A stretch of 64,000 nt of DNA from Fistulifera solaris (GCA_030295235.1 AP026126.1:2046001-2110000), one strand, 5' to 3'. Numbered from the stretch's first letter, positions 1 through 11,326 are shown. Made by a program: numbers and translations. Notes: a model not told the origin generated them from the sequence alone.

Positions 1-127
1 GTCTGAATGATGTTTTGTCGCCTTACTGGGACGTTATTCTTCGTACAGCGAAGTTGAACATGGTACGTTGTTCATCATCATACCATGGTAGTGACTTGCC
101 TCTTCTTTGTCTCATAAAACGCTTTAA

Positions 128-1546
128 ATGAAGAACGACCTGGTTGAGGCGGACGAACATGTAGTTGTAGAAGAAGTAAGGAGTCAAGCTACAGTTATTG
201 AACTCGTTTGGCGTGAGCGGCTTCCTCTAGGCATGAACTTACTAACAAACGATCCTTCTGGTTTACTAAAAGTGGTGGATTTTCCTCGTGGAAGTCAGGC
301 ACGTTCGGTTTGCGAGAAGCGGAACCTCAATCCTGCTTTGTTTGAGGGGGCGACCATCATTGCTGTGAATGGTACGGAATTCGTAAGCGCTAGTGATGCC
401 TTTGATGCGCTTCGTGAACCAGCACGGCCGAAAACAATCCGCTTTGAACTGGCTGAAAGCGAAGAAGCTGATAAGCTGAGACTATTCGTCGAGGCGTCGA
501 GAACAGAAAAGGTATCCGACGGGTACATTCGGGGGTCACCGCAACGCAATTTAGAATATCGTATTGTTGAATTCATGTCGGATCGTGAACTGGGAATTGA
601 ATTCGGAACTTCGGTGGACAATGCATGCCTTGTCGTGACTTCCTTTCTAGAGAGCCCAGATGGTATTGTTTACGAAGCTGAAAAATCTGGAAAGATTAAA
701 ACCAACGACATCCTTACTCATATAAACGGGATTTTTGTGGCCGGAAAAGAAGGACCTCGAAAGGCTATAACTTTACTTGAGAAGAGCACGACGCAACAAG
801 CCATGACGCTCCAGTTTTCGGACCCGTACATGCACACAGTTTACGCACAAAAAGTGAGCAAAGTTCCAGGAGCTGATTGCAACGGAGGGCCCGACGAGCT
901 TGTACTCGAAGAAGTTTTGCGCAAAGATGGTTCCAAGCGGATAGCTGTCACTGGATTTAAAGAAGTAAGCGGAATGGCCGAAGGTGGCGGTATCATGCTC
1001 GGAGATTATTTAGTTTTTGTGAATGGGTTTCCAGTTGGTGCTGGTTGTCGATGGCTCGGCGTAGAACACAAGCCTGCTCTTGATGACGTTCTTGAGATGC
1101 TGCAAGAAGTATCGGCCTATCCCATGGGTCTCACATTCGCACGACCGAAACAAGGGAGTTCATTGTGGGAAGCCAGCTTTGGTGAGACGCATCTGCTTCA
1201 GGACGACGAAGCTGAAACAATTTGTATAACTGCGGAAAGCAGTGACAGAATTGGTTGTCTTTTCGATCAGGTAGAATCTGGGGATATCATGGTTCGCGAC
1301 TTCCACGGCGTTCCCGGACTTTTTCATCGCGCGTTCGTTTCATGTATTGAGAATGATCTCCAACTTCCTCTGTCAATCGAGTTCTTAAACTATGAGCTTG
1401 TCCCTTCTTATGCTACCGTCGACATTGTCAGAAGTGCTTTGAAGCGCGGTTGGAACTCTGATAGCAGCGTCACTATGCAAGTTTGCAACGACCGCGTGAA
1501 AGATTGGTTGTACTCCTCTGGCGAAGAAGGGAGCACGCAACGGTAA
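128..1546 (+). CDS. Multi-PDZ-like domain protein
   Basis: A 472-residue single-exon reading frame starting at ATG 128. Three stretches resemble PDZ folds. Residues about 25-110 include an ATIIAVNGTEF core. Residues about 145-235 carry NDILTHINGIFVAGKEG, the classical PDZ 'D-I-L-x-x-I-N-G' strand. Residues about 258-345 carry LGDYLVFVNGFPVG. A fourth, weaker copy may occupy residues 365-450. No signal peptide or membrane segment is visible, so a cytosolic or nuclear scaffold binding C-terminal peptides is the natural inference. The partner is unknown. An upstream exon cannot be excluded because only 127 bp precede the start. The domain type is fairly secure; the function is not. Confidence 0.7.
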   Translation: MKNDLVEADEHVVVEEVRSQATVIELVWRERLPLGMNLLTNDPSGLLKVVDFPRGSQARSVCEKRNLNPALFEGATIIAVNGTEFVSASDAFDALREPARPKTIRFELAESEEADKLRLFVEASRTEKVSDGYIRGSPQRNLEYRIVEFMSDRELGIEFGTSVDNACLVVTSFLESPDGIVYEAEKSGKIKTNDILTHINGIFVAGKEGPRKAITLLEKSTTQQAMTLQFSDPYMHTVYAQKVSKVPGADCNGGPDELVLEEVLRKDGSKRIAVTGFKEVSGMAEGGGIMLGDYLVFVNGFPVGAGCRWLGVEHKPALDDVLEMLQEVSAYPMGLTFARPKQGSSLWEASFGETHLLQDDEAETICITAESSDRIGCLFDQVESGDIMVRDFHGVPGLFHRAFVSCIENDLQLPLSIEFLNYELVPSYATVDIVRSALKRGWNSDSSVTMQVCNDRVKDWLYSSGEEGSTQR

Positions 1547-2202
1547 GGGAATGCAACTATGAGTGCAACGTTCTAAAGGGAACCGATAAATCGATCTAGT
1601 TTTTATAAACTGCGGAGACCGTAGTCTAGAGGCTCTAGACTTTAGATAACTGATGTTAAAGTATTGATTTTGAGTGCTCTACATAGTTCGGTCGGTTGTT
1701 GGCATTCTTGATTCTTGCATTATGCGAGTTCATGTGGGACTGTCGCTCCCATGTATTTCACTCTAGATTAGATTGTACGGATTCAGTTTCATTCCGAAAT
1801 GTTGTGCATTACTGACTGTATTACTGCCGAATCAATACCCGTTCTGCTAAATAGCAAACGGCTGAAAAGGCCCAAGGAAAGCATATCGTATATCGAATAT
1901 CGAATTAGATCATAGTCACAATTTCAATTTTCTTTAAGTCTTTGGTAGTCAATTACTTGGAGGCCGTATAGAACAATTACTTGTTTCATACATAGATTTC
2001 ATTTTTCCCAATGCCTTAAGTAATCAACAGTTTGATTGTCGTAGCTGATGTCGTGTGTCTAAGTAGAAATTTTGACGCATGTCGGTCTTCACCAATTCGA
2101 AATCAATACATCGCCAAATTAACCGCAAGAAAAGAACATCATCCTATTGAAACAAAGCATGGGCAAACGGTTGCACATGCTATCTCCATCGAAGAGGACA
2201 CG
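1547..2202. other. Intergenic, AT-rich
   Basis: About 650 bp between two genes on the same strand. I see no conserved frame, RNA gene or clear repeat. It should contain the 3' end of the PDZ gene and the promoter of the next gene. Confidence 0.5.
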
Positions 2203-4250
2203 ATGAAAGACTCCAGTTTTTTCGAAAGGGGTAGTTTATCGTCCGGAAGCACTCGACCCGGAAAGCGCGCTTTGAGTCATAACCAACATTCAACTTCAAT
2301 TGACGACACGAGGCAAGAGCCTTTTCACGCACGGAGAACCATTGCCTCGGGGCCAAGAGAAGCTGTCTCTTTAAGTGTACCATTCAATAAATTGTCGCCG
2401 CGAGTAGATATTCTGGATACAGGAGATATACAAGATGATGGCGGAACAGAACAGGCTCTTGTAATGAATTGTGCTTCGCTCAATACATTTGTTGAGGGAA
2501 TGAGAAGTCCTCTTTACAGCCAAAGTGCCAGTTCAACAAAGAGAAGAGGCACTAAAGTAAAGCAGGAAAAGGTACGGACTGGCCATAGAAAGGCGAAAAA
2601 TAGCTGTTCAGGAAGTCAGAAGGCTCAACGCAAATCAAGGAAAAAATTGTCACCAGAGCTGATGGCATCCTTAGCTGATGTTGATGATGATTTGTCTCCA
2701 GTCGAAGACATATCTACAGATAATATTATTATGGAAGAGCAGGATCAAAATCACTCTGTATATCACGAAACTCTCCTTGTGGACACTTCACGCTCTTCGT
2801 CGGAACAAATACCATTACCTGCTGAATCACCGCGGTTCAGTGATTTCATCTCTGGGAATTTTTCACAATTGCGAGGGATCTCCTCTCAGAAGTTCGATTT
2901 TTCAATAATACAGCAAACTATTGAGTCAGTCCAAGAGACCTCCCGGGCAATAACTACACCTCTGGTGACGAAATCAAATGAAATATCTGACTTGTTTGCG
3001 AGAAATTTTGATCGGTGTCGATGTGATGACGATCGGAAAGAATCACAAGCAGTGGAGAGTTGTCCATCCGATGAAATGACTCCTCATACACAAAACAGCG
3101 ACGACAGCTCGTATAATGAGCCACTCCAGTTTATTAGCAGCCAACAAACAAGCCATGCCGCGCGAGAAGAGCCTTGCAGATCCATCAAAGAACTTATTGA
3201 AGAAAGTTACTTCCAACACGTGATTGGCGAAGGTCTCTCTTACATTGAGGAAGAGACACCCTCTGGTATTAGAGGGGAAATGTCTGGCGATGAGGAATCG
3301 CTTTCGGCGTCATCTTCTTCACCAGCGAATACCGAGTGGACTCCTCTACACCACGAGGCACGAGAGGATGAACAATTACAGATATCATTCGACGACGGCT
3401 CTGTCACTCCTGATCGCGAACTACTTGCAAACAAGATCAAAGATCCTGGTAGCATCCCGTCAAGGGTAATAGACATGAATCAAACAAATGACGCGGAGGA
3501 CAATTTAGTGACATCGTGCATGAGTGATGAGCTCTCCATTGCATTTTCGTTGGACGACGAGGAATTCAAAGAGTCTGCTTCTACGAAGTTATCCTTGGAC
3601 TTTGTGGAAGATCGGGACTTAAGAACCGTACTACACTTGACGCTGGAAGGTAGTAACGCCGATCTTTTGTTTCCTTCCTTGTCTAAAGTGAGGTCGGAGA
3701 CACCAACGAATTTAAGAATAGGGGAGAGTGGTTCATCAGATGACGGTCTGGAATATGAGATCGAAAATCTTGAGGCTCTTACCACAGACATTCAGCAAGA
3801 GATTGAGACTGCCGATCAGTTTGCTTCATTTCAGAGGAACCCAACGTCGCACATTCGACCAGCTCCTTTGCGAAGAGTGGACCCTTTTTCAGAATGCCTT
3901 CTCCTTCCGAAGCCTCATCCATGGATAGCAGCTACAGTGATGCCACTTCAGTTAGTCAATTCTCGCCTTCTTCGGTGGGACGAACGCCTGCTGCTGGACG
4001 AAGAGTCCATTTTTCTACGGAGAATGAAGAATATATTTTCGTCACAGAATCTCGCAGCACCGACAGCACCCGAAATGTGACCAACTTCCTGGATGACTTT
4101 TTGGTCGCTGTCGAAGACCTTATGGAAGATATGACGATGACGTGTGCTCGTGCCGTCGAACACCACAGACCCTCGAATGTGGAGAGTGTAATTGGAAGAG
4201 CGAAGACGGTGGATCCGCAACCCACCTCACGCACCACCGTCCAAGAATAA
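2203..4250 (+). CDS. Ser/Glu-rich protein with basic NLS-like tract and RVxF-type motif
   Basis: No family recognised. The reading frame is open from about 2032, but the first ATG is at 2203 (MKDSSFFERG), which I take as the start. Near the 3' end the frame changes. An intron at 3819-3892 (GTTTGC donor, CCCTTTTTCAG acceptor, 74 bp) joins the frames exactly and gives about 657 residues. The donor is weak, so a simple base error is the alternative. The protein is acidic and Ser-rich. A basic cluster at about residues 120-160 (KRRGTKVKQEK, QRKSRKKLSPE) suggests nuclear localisation. The second exon encodes RRVHFSTENEEY, which fits the RVxF docking site for protein phosphatase 1, followed by a helical segment (VTNFLDDFLVAVEDLMEDM). 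A PP1-regulatory role is inference only. Confidence 0.55.
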
Positions 4251-4347
4251 AAAGGATGAAATCGGTCAAACGGCTTGAATTGTCACTTCATAGATTATAA
4301 ACACTTAATTTAGCCGCGCGACACAAGAATCCTATGAGTAAACAATG

Positions 4348-5750
4348 CTAAATTTCTCTGGGTCGTTGGTTGGGTTGATTCTCAGATGCTAATGCGGGAG
4401 TCGTCGAGGATTGTTTTTGTCGTCGTGGATCATTCGTACTATCATTCTGCTGACTTTGTTCTCGCTGCAATAGTTCTTCGCGCTTCGCAAATGATTCGAC
4501 CGTGGCTTGCTCAAACCACTGCAACATGAGTCGATGGGGGTGACGGTGCGGAAAATGTTGCTGTGAGAGCTGCGCCCACCCTATAGTAAGATGCTCCTCC
4601 ATGATTTGCAGTAATTTCTCTTTTCAGCAGATGTAAAAGGCTTCGTCGTGTACTGTTCCGGATTGAGAGTCCGATTCCATTTGTCGGAGACGCTTTTGGT
4701 ATTTCGTGGGAAATGAGACGACGCTCGATATAATGTCAGCGAGGAATGGTTTTGGCGTGCACAAGGCTCTATTTCTCGATCGACTCGGTTGTCATCGTCA
4801 CTATCGGCATTGGCAGCTAACGTGTTGTTCTCGCGAGTTGCACCGTTATCGTCGTCACCACTCGCAGCGACTGTTCTCTGTCGTGATGGCACAGGCTCGT
4901 GGTAGAATTTCATCAAAAGAACTAGTTTCCGTTCTTCTTCCAGAGTCCAAAAATCATGTACAAAATTGGGATTGAGCAAAGATTGATGAATGCGATTGAA
5001 AAATTGCTGCCTGGTTTTATGCGGAAAGAATTGAGCAGTCATTCGTACAAAGGAATCGATATCCCAAACGTGCTGCGGTCCAGCTGCAGCTATGTATTTC
5101 AAAAGTAACTCATCTTGTGGTAACTTCCACGGATGATTGGCTGGCGGATTGGTTTTTAAATTTGCGACAAGCTGCTTCCAGGGAGAATCGACAATAGTAG
5201 GATCATGGCGCGCATATTGAATACGACATTCCACAGAAGTTCGCCGTGGTTCGTTGGGTACTCGCATGTGCAAAGCTACGGCGATATGATTCCAGTCGGT
5301 CGAACTACTAGGCTGTTCGTTAGCGGTCACTACTGCTTGCAATGCTTGATCTTGTGAAGACGACCAGGGCGGTTGCGTGTGATAGAAAAACGTGGATGTT
5401 TCCAATTGCTGTCGTCGACGTATGGTATCGGGATTGGGTGCCGGTTGTGATTGACGCAAGTCGGAAAAGAAACGTTCTTGTCGTTTGCCGTAAAGATTTG
5501 TCGCTGAAGAAGGAACAGTGTTATCTTCTGTCTGGTGATTCCTCCTCTTACGAGACTTGACAGGCTTAGCAATGTTTTGCTCCTGTTGTTGATGTTTATG
5601 CTGTCGTCGTAATTGTTGAGTATAATATAAAGCCCAGGAACGATTGTTTGCCTTGTGTTGAGCCAGAATACGCAATTCCTCGCGAATCTTTCCTTGCAGC
5701 GTTTGATTCGCTTCTAAAAGATTTTGCCGTTCTACTTCCCCTGATTTCAT
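4348..5750 (-). CDS. Myb/SANT-repeat protein, SNAPC4-like
   Basis: ATG at 5748-5750. The N-terminus is a Gln-rich coiled-coil-like region with a basic KSRKRRNH tract. It is followed by several Myb/SANT-type repeats: PPWSSSQDQALQAV...DWNHIAVAL, SPWKQL...HPWKLPQDELLLKYI...VWDIDSF, FWTLEEERKLVLLMKFY, and a last repeat PFTSAEKR...GWAQL. Conserved Trp spacing and the RT-x-x-E/Q-C/F linkers resemble the large subunit of the snRNA-activating complex (SNAPC4) and related Myb factors, which bind promoters of small nuclear RNA genes. The last repeat is split by a one-base shift near 4616: adding one A to an AAA run restores EKRKLLQIMEEHLTIGW. That looks like a base error, though loss of the C-terminus is possible. 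The paralogue assignment within the Myb superfamily is moderate. Confidence 0.65.
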
Positions 5751-6476
5751 CTCCGCCTTTACCTAGGTTTTGACAGCGTTGCGGAATGTGCTATCGACAC
5801 AACAATGTTATGAATCGTAAAATAAAATAGATGCGAAACAGAATTCTCCGTTATGATGATTATTACAAATTAAAGCGGCCGCAAAATAATCTTCCCATTC
5901 TCGTGACTGCAATTCAGTCTTGCAATACCACACTTTGATCTAGAGTAAAATTGCAAAGGAAACGAGAAGAGGCGCTTTCAGAGACTTCAATGATTAAGAA
6001 AGCTGATCATTGCAAATGTCATTGATCATGACTTCTACCAGATACCAGCGCTGATAGCCGAACATACGATTGCGGGGGAAAATACTTGTATTGTTCCGAG
6101 AATGTGAGATACGCACAAACGAGCGATTTTTTGCCTCGTGACTGCAATTCAGTCTTGAAGAACGGTCGCGTACACTTTGATCGACAGCGAAACGCTGGTG
6201 AGGTTTATTCGCATTGATTTAATTGTAACTATGAAGCTGATCGCATTCCGAATGAATAAGTAATGATCATTATTTCGATACCTTTTCTTTGTTAGTCGAT
6301 GTATTGATCGAGCGCGAGACATCGCCGGAGCGTTTAGGTTTAGGGGTGTCTAGAGTTCTTTGCCCGACTTCGAAACGACGAACGAATCATCATCTTTTGC
6401 AATTCACATTCCCGTATCAATCATCCATCAGCCGCTGTTTCAATAGCATAGCAACAAAGCTATCAACTTCATTGAA
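5751..6476. other. Intergenic with a duplicated short repeat
   Basis: About 730 bp between divergent genes (SNAPC4-like on minus, dioxygenase on plus), so it should hold both promoters. It contains two direct copies of a short element, at about 5901-5921 and 6136-6157, sharing GTGACTGCAATTCAGTCTTG. Each is followed by a similar ACACTTTGATC. A related, perfectly palindromic version lies at about 51605-51620. No coding frame looks real. Confidence 0.55.
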
Positions 6477-8004
6477 ATGAAAGTAACTCGCTTTCTAGGT
6501 CGTCTACGACGCACAATCGCACCGCAGCAGAGATGCGCTTGTTTTTCGAACGCAGCGACAACACCTCCATCCGTATCCATCGCACCCGATGGACTGTCTC
6601 TGCATCTATCTTTTCCTTCATCTTCCTTGTTGAAGAAAACAAAAGCTAGAAGACCTGCCGTTATTGCAGCGCCCTGGCTGTTTCATCAACATCCTAGTAC
6701 TATTCATCCTTCTTCAGGACAGCATTTACGACCGTTGGTACATGCACATCAATACAAACTGCGACATGCACAAATTATTCAACGAAGGCATGATGCTCAT
6801 CCACTTCTGCCACCCTTGGGTTGTTTTCATTCTGTAGGGTCTGTGTACTCGAATCAGACGGATACTCCTACAAGGGATTCGGACTGTTCCAGCAATATAT
6901 CGTCATCGGAATGGATCCTTCAAGTCGATTGGGAAGGGCCTCAACCACTCCAAACGGCGTTTTATGACATCGGATGGTTGCGGCAGTGTCATTCAATGAA
7001 CTTGCATGATAATGACGATTCCAATTTTCTAGCAAGTAAAACAGTTCTCACGCATCAGACACAACTGCTTTCTGTCGACTATGAAGAAGTCATACAACAC
7101 GACGACAATTTGTTTCATCTTTTAAAATCGCTATTAAAGTATGGAGCTGTACTAGTTGAAAACGCGCCCGATACGGACACGGCCTGTGCCAATATGGGCA
7201 AACGACTCAGTGGAGGCACATTGTCACATGGATCCTTGTATGGAGATGTGTTCCACGTCCAATCAATACCCAATGCCCACAATATTGCCTACACCAACGA
7301 TGCTCTTCCCGTACATCAAGATTTAGCGTATTATGAATCACCACCGGGCTTTCAGCTGTTACATTGTCGCACTAATACCGTGACAGACGGCGGGGCATCG
7401 CTTCTGATCGATGCCATGGCGGCCGCGGAAACATTGGCTAATCTAGCACCGGATCTGTTTACTATATTGACTCGTGTACCGGCTACTTTTTTTGAAACAA
7501 CGTTCCGGGGCGGATATGATGTACCGTCGTACCCATATTCGTGTGTCAGAACAAGATCACACGGAAATATTGTCGGTGCACTGGGCTCCTCCCTTTGAAG
7601 GGCCATTGTTTTCGTCTTCTGTACAAGACACTCGCGATTACTTTGTGGCTCGTGCGGCCTTTGAACGCATGCTGGATGCTTTGCTACCACGCCAGGAACG
7701 ATACTTGTCAATGCTGGATATGCAATTGGAACAAGAATTGATCGATTACGCTCAGAACTATACATGGCAACAAACCTTACGACCCAAGCAAATTTTGGTG
7801 TTTTCCAATCAACGACTCTTGCATGGTCGAACCGCTTTTCGTATTGATACAGCGCATGGGGGTAACCGTCACTTGACGGGATGCTATACAAATGTAGACG
7901 AGACATTGCAGCAATTTCGTTTATTACGAAGACAGCGATTGCGAGACGCACAAGACCTTGAAACGTTACCGATGATGGGGCATGGTAGTCATCCAATTCC
8001 GTAA
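6477..8004 (+). CDS. Gamma-butyrobetaine/trimethyllysine dioxygenase-like Fe(II)/2-oxoglutarate oxygenase
   Basis: Family enzymes hydroxylate trimethyllysine or gamma-butyrobetaine in carnitine synthesis. The N-terminus (MKVTRFLGRLRRTIAPQQRC) looks like a mitochondrial presequence. The small N-terminal beta domain follows (APWLFHQHP...HPSSGQHLRPL), then the dioxygenase core with HQD (Fe-binding HxD, in PVHQDLAYYESPPGFQLLHC), the GGASLLIDAM segment, the HWAPPFEGPL segment and the distal metal/2OG region LLHGRTAF. The frame shifts by one base at the GGGG run 7507-7510. Removing one G joins TTFR to ADMMYRRTHIRV, as the family expects, so I give one gene. The Cys cluster that binds zinc in the N-terminal domain of many relatives is replaced by HQHPST. 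Substrate choice between the two carnitine steps is not decidable here. Confidence 0.8.
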
Positions 8005-8115
8005 TCGAAAGTGTACAGAAATATAGAAATAGATTTAATAGTTGTGTACTAATTTGCCTAGCGGTAGAAGCGCAATCCTCTTGTTCCTTCTCTACAAAGT
8101 ACTTATTTGTTTCAT

Positions 8116-8736
8116 TTACAAATCCGGCACATCGACTAAAGCATCAAAGAAGTCTTGTACCAAATCATTCATTTTCTGTGCAACTAGAACAAATCCAGTG
8201 GCATCTTTTGCACTAACAGGCACATCTGCTGCTTGTGCATATTGTCGCAATTTGTCGGCATCTTGTAAGGCTCTTTGTTTCATGTCGGCACTTTGGATGG
8301 TACTAGCTACCACTTTCATATCATCTCCAGCGAGTGAATAGATTTGTCGCAAGAATTTTCCGACATTATCCCATTCGGTGGAATCCATTTCACTGGAATT
8401 TTCTTGTACTCGTTTTGTTACCTTTTTCAAATCACGTTTCAACCGAATACATCGATTGAATTGAGCGACACCTTGGGGTAATTCGGTACCGGAATAGACA
8501 TCGGCACGTGCGATACTCGGCTGTTGTGTAATCACCGCCGTCGTAGTTAATGCTGCTGTGAATATTCCTTGTAAGAATCTTTGTCGATTCATTGTTGTTG
8601 TGGAAACTGATGCCGATGATTCATAGACGGCGGAACGAGAACGAAGGGCATCGGAAGATGTGACACGAGAAGTGACCCAGGACATCGTTGCCGTTGGCAG
8701 CGTCACGAGAATCAATAGATAAGCGGAAACTCGCAT
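8116..8736 (-). CDS. PsbQ-like thylakoid lumen protein (PSII extrinsic subunit family)
   Basis: A 206-residue protein with layered targeting. A hydrophobic signal peptide (MRVSAYLLILVTLPTATMSW) is followed by a Ser-rich transit region. A second hydrophobic lumen-transfer segment (NRQRFLQGIFTAALTTTAVI) ends in a SIARA-type cleavage site. The mature part of about 130 residues is all alpha-helical in character with Lys/Arg and Asp patterns typical of the PsbQ/PsbQ' four-helix bundle that stabilises the oxygen-evolving complex of photosystem II. Diatoms also have Psb31, a similar bundle, so the exact subunit is uncertain. The gene converges with the dioxygenase gene, with only 111 bp between stops. 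A TACCAGGTA motif lies 71 bp upstream of the start. Confidence 0.65.
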   Translation of the reverse strand: MRVSAYLLILVTLPTATMSWVTSRVTSSDALRSRSAVYESSASVSTTTMNRQRFLQGIFTAALTTTAVITQQPSIARADVYSGTELPQGVAQFNRCIRLKRDLKKVTKRVQENSSEMDSTEWDNVGKFLRQIYSLAGDDMKVVASTIQSADMKQRALQDADKLRQYAQAADVPVSAKDATGFVLVAQKMNDLVQDFFDALVDVPDL

Positions 8737-9152
8737 GTTGAATACAGGAAAAAGAAAATACTGGTGGGTTTTTGATTGTTTATTCGTAATGCGTACCAGC
8801 TACAGCTACCAGGTAATGCTTTATTTTGACTTTTGACCTTGTTGCTCATCGTTGTGATTATTATTTTTTTGGTTGTTGATTTTGCTTTCCGCGTTTCGAG
8901 TCAGAATCTGACGCATGCCCGCAATTGCAAATCTGAGTACCGCAGTGACAAGATTCCGAAACGCTCAAGAGAACGTGAAACACAATCAGTTCCAACCAAT
9001 AAGTACTACAGACACGGAAAGATGAACATTACCAACAACAATCTACGGCTGCATTGAACTGCTATTCGCTTTCTTTTCATTACACCGCTACATTCAACAG
9101 GCCATCGATTAATCGTCACTCGACGAGTCTTCGTCGTCGTCCGAATCACTCT
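8737..9152. other. Intergenic
   Basis: About 415 bp between the start of the PsbQ-like gene and the stop of the pentapeptide gene, both on the minus strand. It holds the PsbQ-like promoter and a TACCAGGTA at 8807-8815. No convincing coding frame. Confidence 0.5.
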
Positions 9153-10243
9153 CTATTTGCATCCCGCACTAGCCCGAGTGTCTACGCCGGTCACGGGATT
9201 CGTGCCTTGTAACGTCGGATTCTTACACAAGGATCGACTATCGAAATCGCCCATGTACGCGTCGGAAAAGTCGGTATTCTCCAAATTACTTTCTTCAAAA
9301 CTCGTACCCGTCAAGACGGTATTGACAAACAAGGCACCACGTAATGATGAGCCTCGGAAACTCGCGCGATCAACTTAAATGGAAGCGATTTGTGATCTTT
9401 GAGTGAAGACTCGATTGCTTGTGCGACGAGGAGCTTAATGTTCTCGGTACGTACCAATGGCGTTGGAAAAGTCGGAATCATCAAATATGCTGTCTGAAGT
9501 AGAGGTGCAACAGCGGAAACAAGAGAGAGTGAGAGACCATCGTTGAAACATGTTTTGCCTGAGAGCGACGCGAGGACTCAATAATCCATTTATCTTAACT
9601 GCGACCACAGCAACTTACCATGTAGATAAGCTTTACTGAATTGCGCATCTTGAAAATTGGATTTTCGCAAATCCGTTTTCGTAGTAATAACACCCGACAA
9701 ATCATAGCCTACCGCCTTTTGTTGAGGAATGGTGCACGCTCGCAAATCGTACAGTTTGTCGCGTGCCGCGTTGGCTTGTCCGATACTCGATGATTTCAAA
9801 ACACAGCGGTTGGGGTCCGAATAATCAATGGGTGGGAGTTTGAATTTGGAAGTTTGACCTGTAGATTGTACATATCACACAGGAACGGAAAAAGACGTGG
9901 AATTTAGAAAGACAGACAAACACAAGCAAAACAACAATCAACGCACTGCGTTGATGTTATTTGATGATTTTGACTCACCATCTGCTAGGGCCGCGCCCGA
10001 AAAGAGGCTCCATGCGAGAAAAGCCGATGCCGTTGCAACAGAAAGAACGTTCGGATTGTTTTTCTGTAGTGAATTGTTGTTGCTGGCACTGCCATTATTC
10101 TCTCTGACGGAAAGACCCACAATGGTCGATTTGGCTTGACTAATGGGCTTGGTGGTCAAAGGAGTCGTAAAAGATTCGACTGAGTGACTGCTCGAAAGAA
10201 GGATCGTCACAGTCATCATGAAAACACGATGAAGGCAAGTCAT
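9153..10243 (-). CDS. Plastid pentapeptide-repeat protein, four exons with a 39-nt micro-exon
   Basis: Exons 9979-10243, 9619-9858, 9455-9493 and 9153-9373 join in frame to 254 residues. All introns are GT-AG with strong donors (GTGAGT, GTAAGT, GTACGT). The start encodes a signal peptide, then a transit region, and later a second hydrophobic segment ending SGAALADG, consistent with thylakoid-lumen delivery. The mature part begins with LPPIDYSDPNRC and a GQANAARDKLYDLRAC segment. It continues with A(D/N)LXX-type pentapeptides (TDLRKSNFQDAQF, DDSDFSNAI, DRASFRGSSLRGALF, TSFEESNLENTDFSDAY). It ends LCKNPTLQGTNPVTG..TRASAGC, a C-terminus known in cyanobacterial and plastid lumen pentapeptide proteins. 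The biochemical role of this family is not established. The splice model is supported by unbroken repeat periodicity across all junctions. Confidence 0.85.
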
Positions 10244-10867
10244 GATGGCGTTTTTGTTCGGTTTCTAAATTTCAAGGAAGGGGGTAATGAAAACGTTTCG
10301 TAGCAGTACGAAGAAGTTATATTATTTGTATTATGTAACGACAGTCAAAAGGTCAAAGGCACTGGTATGAATGATTGCGATGATCTGGCAAGAAATCAAT
10401 TTTCGTGGATCGGTCGGTTTGCGATCTATTTTTTGTGTGTTGGATAATTAAAAGTGACGTAGGCCAAATGAATCCGTGATTGATTTCCAGTCACGCCAAT
10501 GTGAACCTACGACGCGACGACTACCTGGTACTCACTCCTCCGACCTCTACCAGCAGCAGTACTTGGTAGTTTCTCAATAAAAATCTGTAGAAGGAGAATA
10601 AAGTGAATATTGCACGGGGTCGAACACTATTCGTACTTCAGTATTGCTATTTGATTGATAATGCTAACGAAATATGAAAACAGGTGGGAATTTCCGCTGC
10701 AAGATCTCTCTCTCCGACACCGTCCAAGACGAACTTTGCATCTCCTTCGTTGCTTCTGTACTTTTTTCCTCTTTCCCACTGTATCCGCTTTTCGTTTGAC
10801 TCTATCGCGCGAAATATTTTCTCATTTACCGGCCCTTATTATCATTAACAGCAGAGTCTTTTTTGAA
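10244..10867. other. Divergent promoter region
   Basis: About 620 bp between the pentapeptide gene and the NNCW protein. It contains TACCTGGTA at 10522-10530. The plus-strand frame of the next gene is open upstream to 10661 (an alternative ATG), but that extension looks low in coding character. Confidence 0.5.
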
Positions 10868-11326
10868 ATGAAATGCCGCTCGAATCGATCTCTCCTTTTC
10901 CTACGGATCATCCTCATTACGATGAGTTGCATTTTTATGACTACAAAAGCGAACGTGATAGAACCACAACTCAAACCTCGATTGGTGCTACAACCCTTGA
11001 TCGGCGGACCATCTTGGCTAAAATTACATGTTCAAGTACATCTCGTGGAGAACCTTGACAACAGCAACGACAACAGCAGAAACCAAATACGTCACAAATT
11101 TGATTTCGTTCCTCTTCAAGCCACGGAACCCCAAACACTCATTCAACTACTAACACTACAGTCGGTCCCGGGAGAGATACGGACCTTTCAGTCGACGCAT
11201 CCACCTAGTTTGCAGTTTTGTCAACAATATGACAAAGAGGAATTGCATTTGATTTTCAACAATTGCTGGACATTTGCTGCGAAATTGTACTGGTATTTGC
11301 GGCAACAACAAGAGGAGAAGAGATGA
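10868..11326 (+). CDS. Small secreted or membrane-anchored protein with NNCWTFA motif
   Basis: A 152-residue protein if started at ATG 10868 (MKCRSNRSLLFLRIILITMS), which gives a clear signal peptide or anchor. An in-frame ATG at 10661 would add about 69 residues. The body has two conserved-looking blocks. HKFDFVPLQATEPQTLIQLL is followed by SVPGEIR. LHLIFNNCWTFAAKLYWYL lies near the C-terminus. A basic HxFDF...P block plus an NNCW motif recurs in small uncharacterised algal proteins as I remember them, but I cannot name a domain. A Cys/His pair of this kind could be catalytic, as in NlpC/LRAT-like folds. That is speculation. Confidence 0.5.
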   Translation: MKCRSNRSLLFLRIILITMSCIFMTTKANVIEPQLKPRLVLQPLIGGPSWLKLHVQVHLVENLDNSNDNSRNQIRHKFDFVPLQATEPQTLIQLLTLQSVPGEIRTFQSTHPPSLQFCQQYDKEELHLIFNNCWTFAAKLYWYLRQQQEEKR

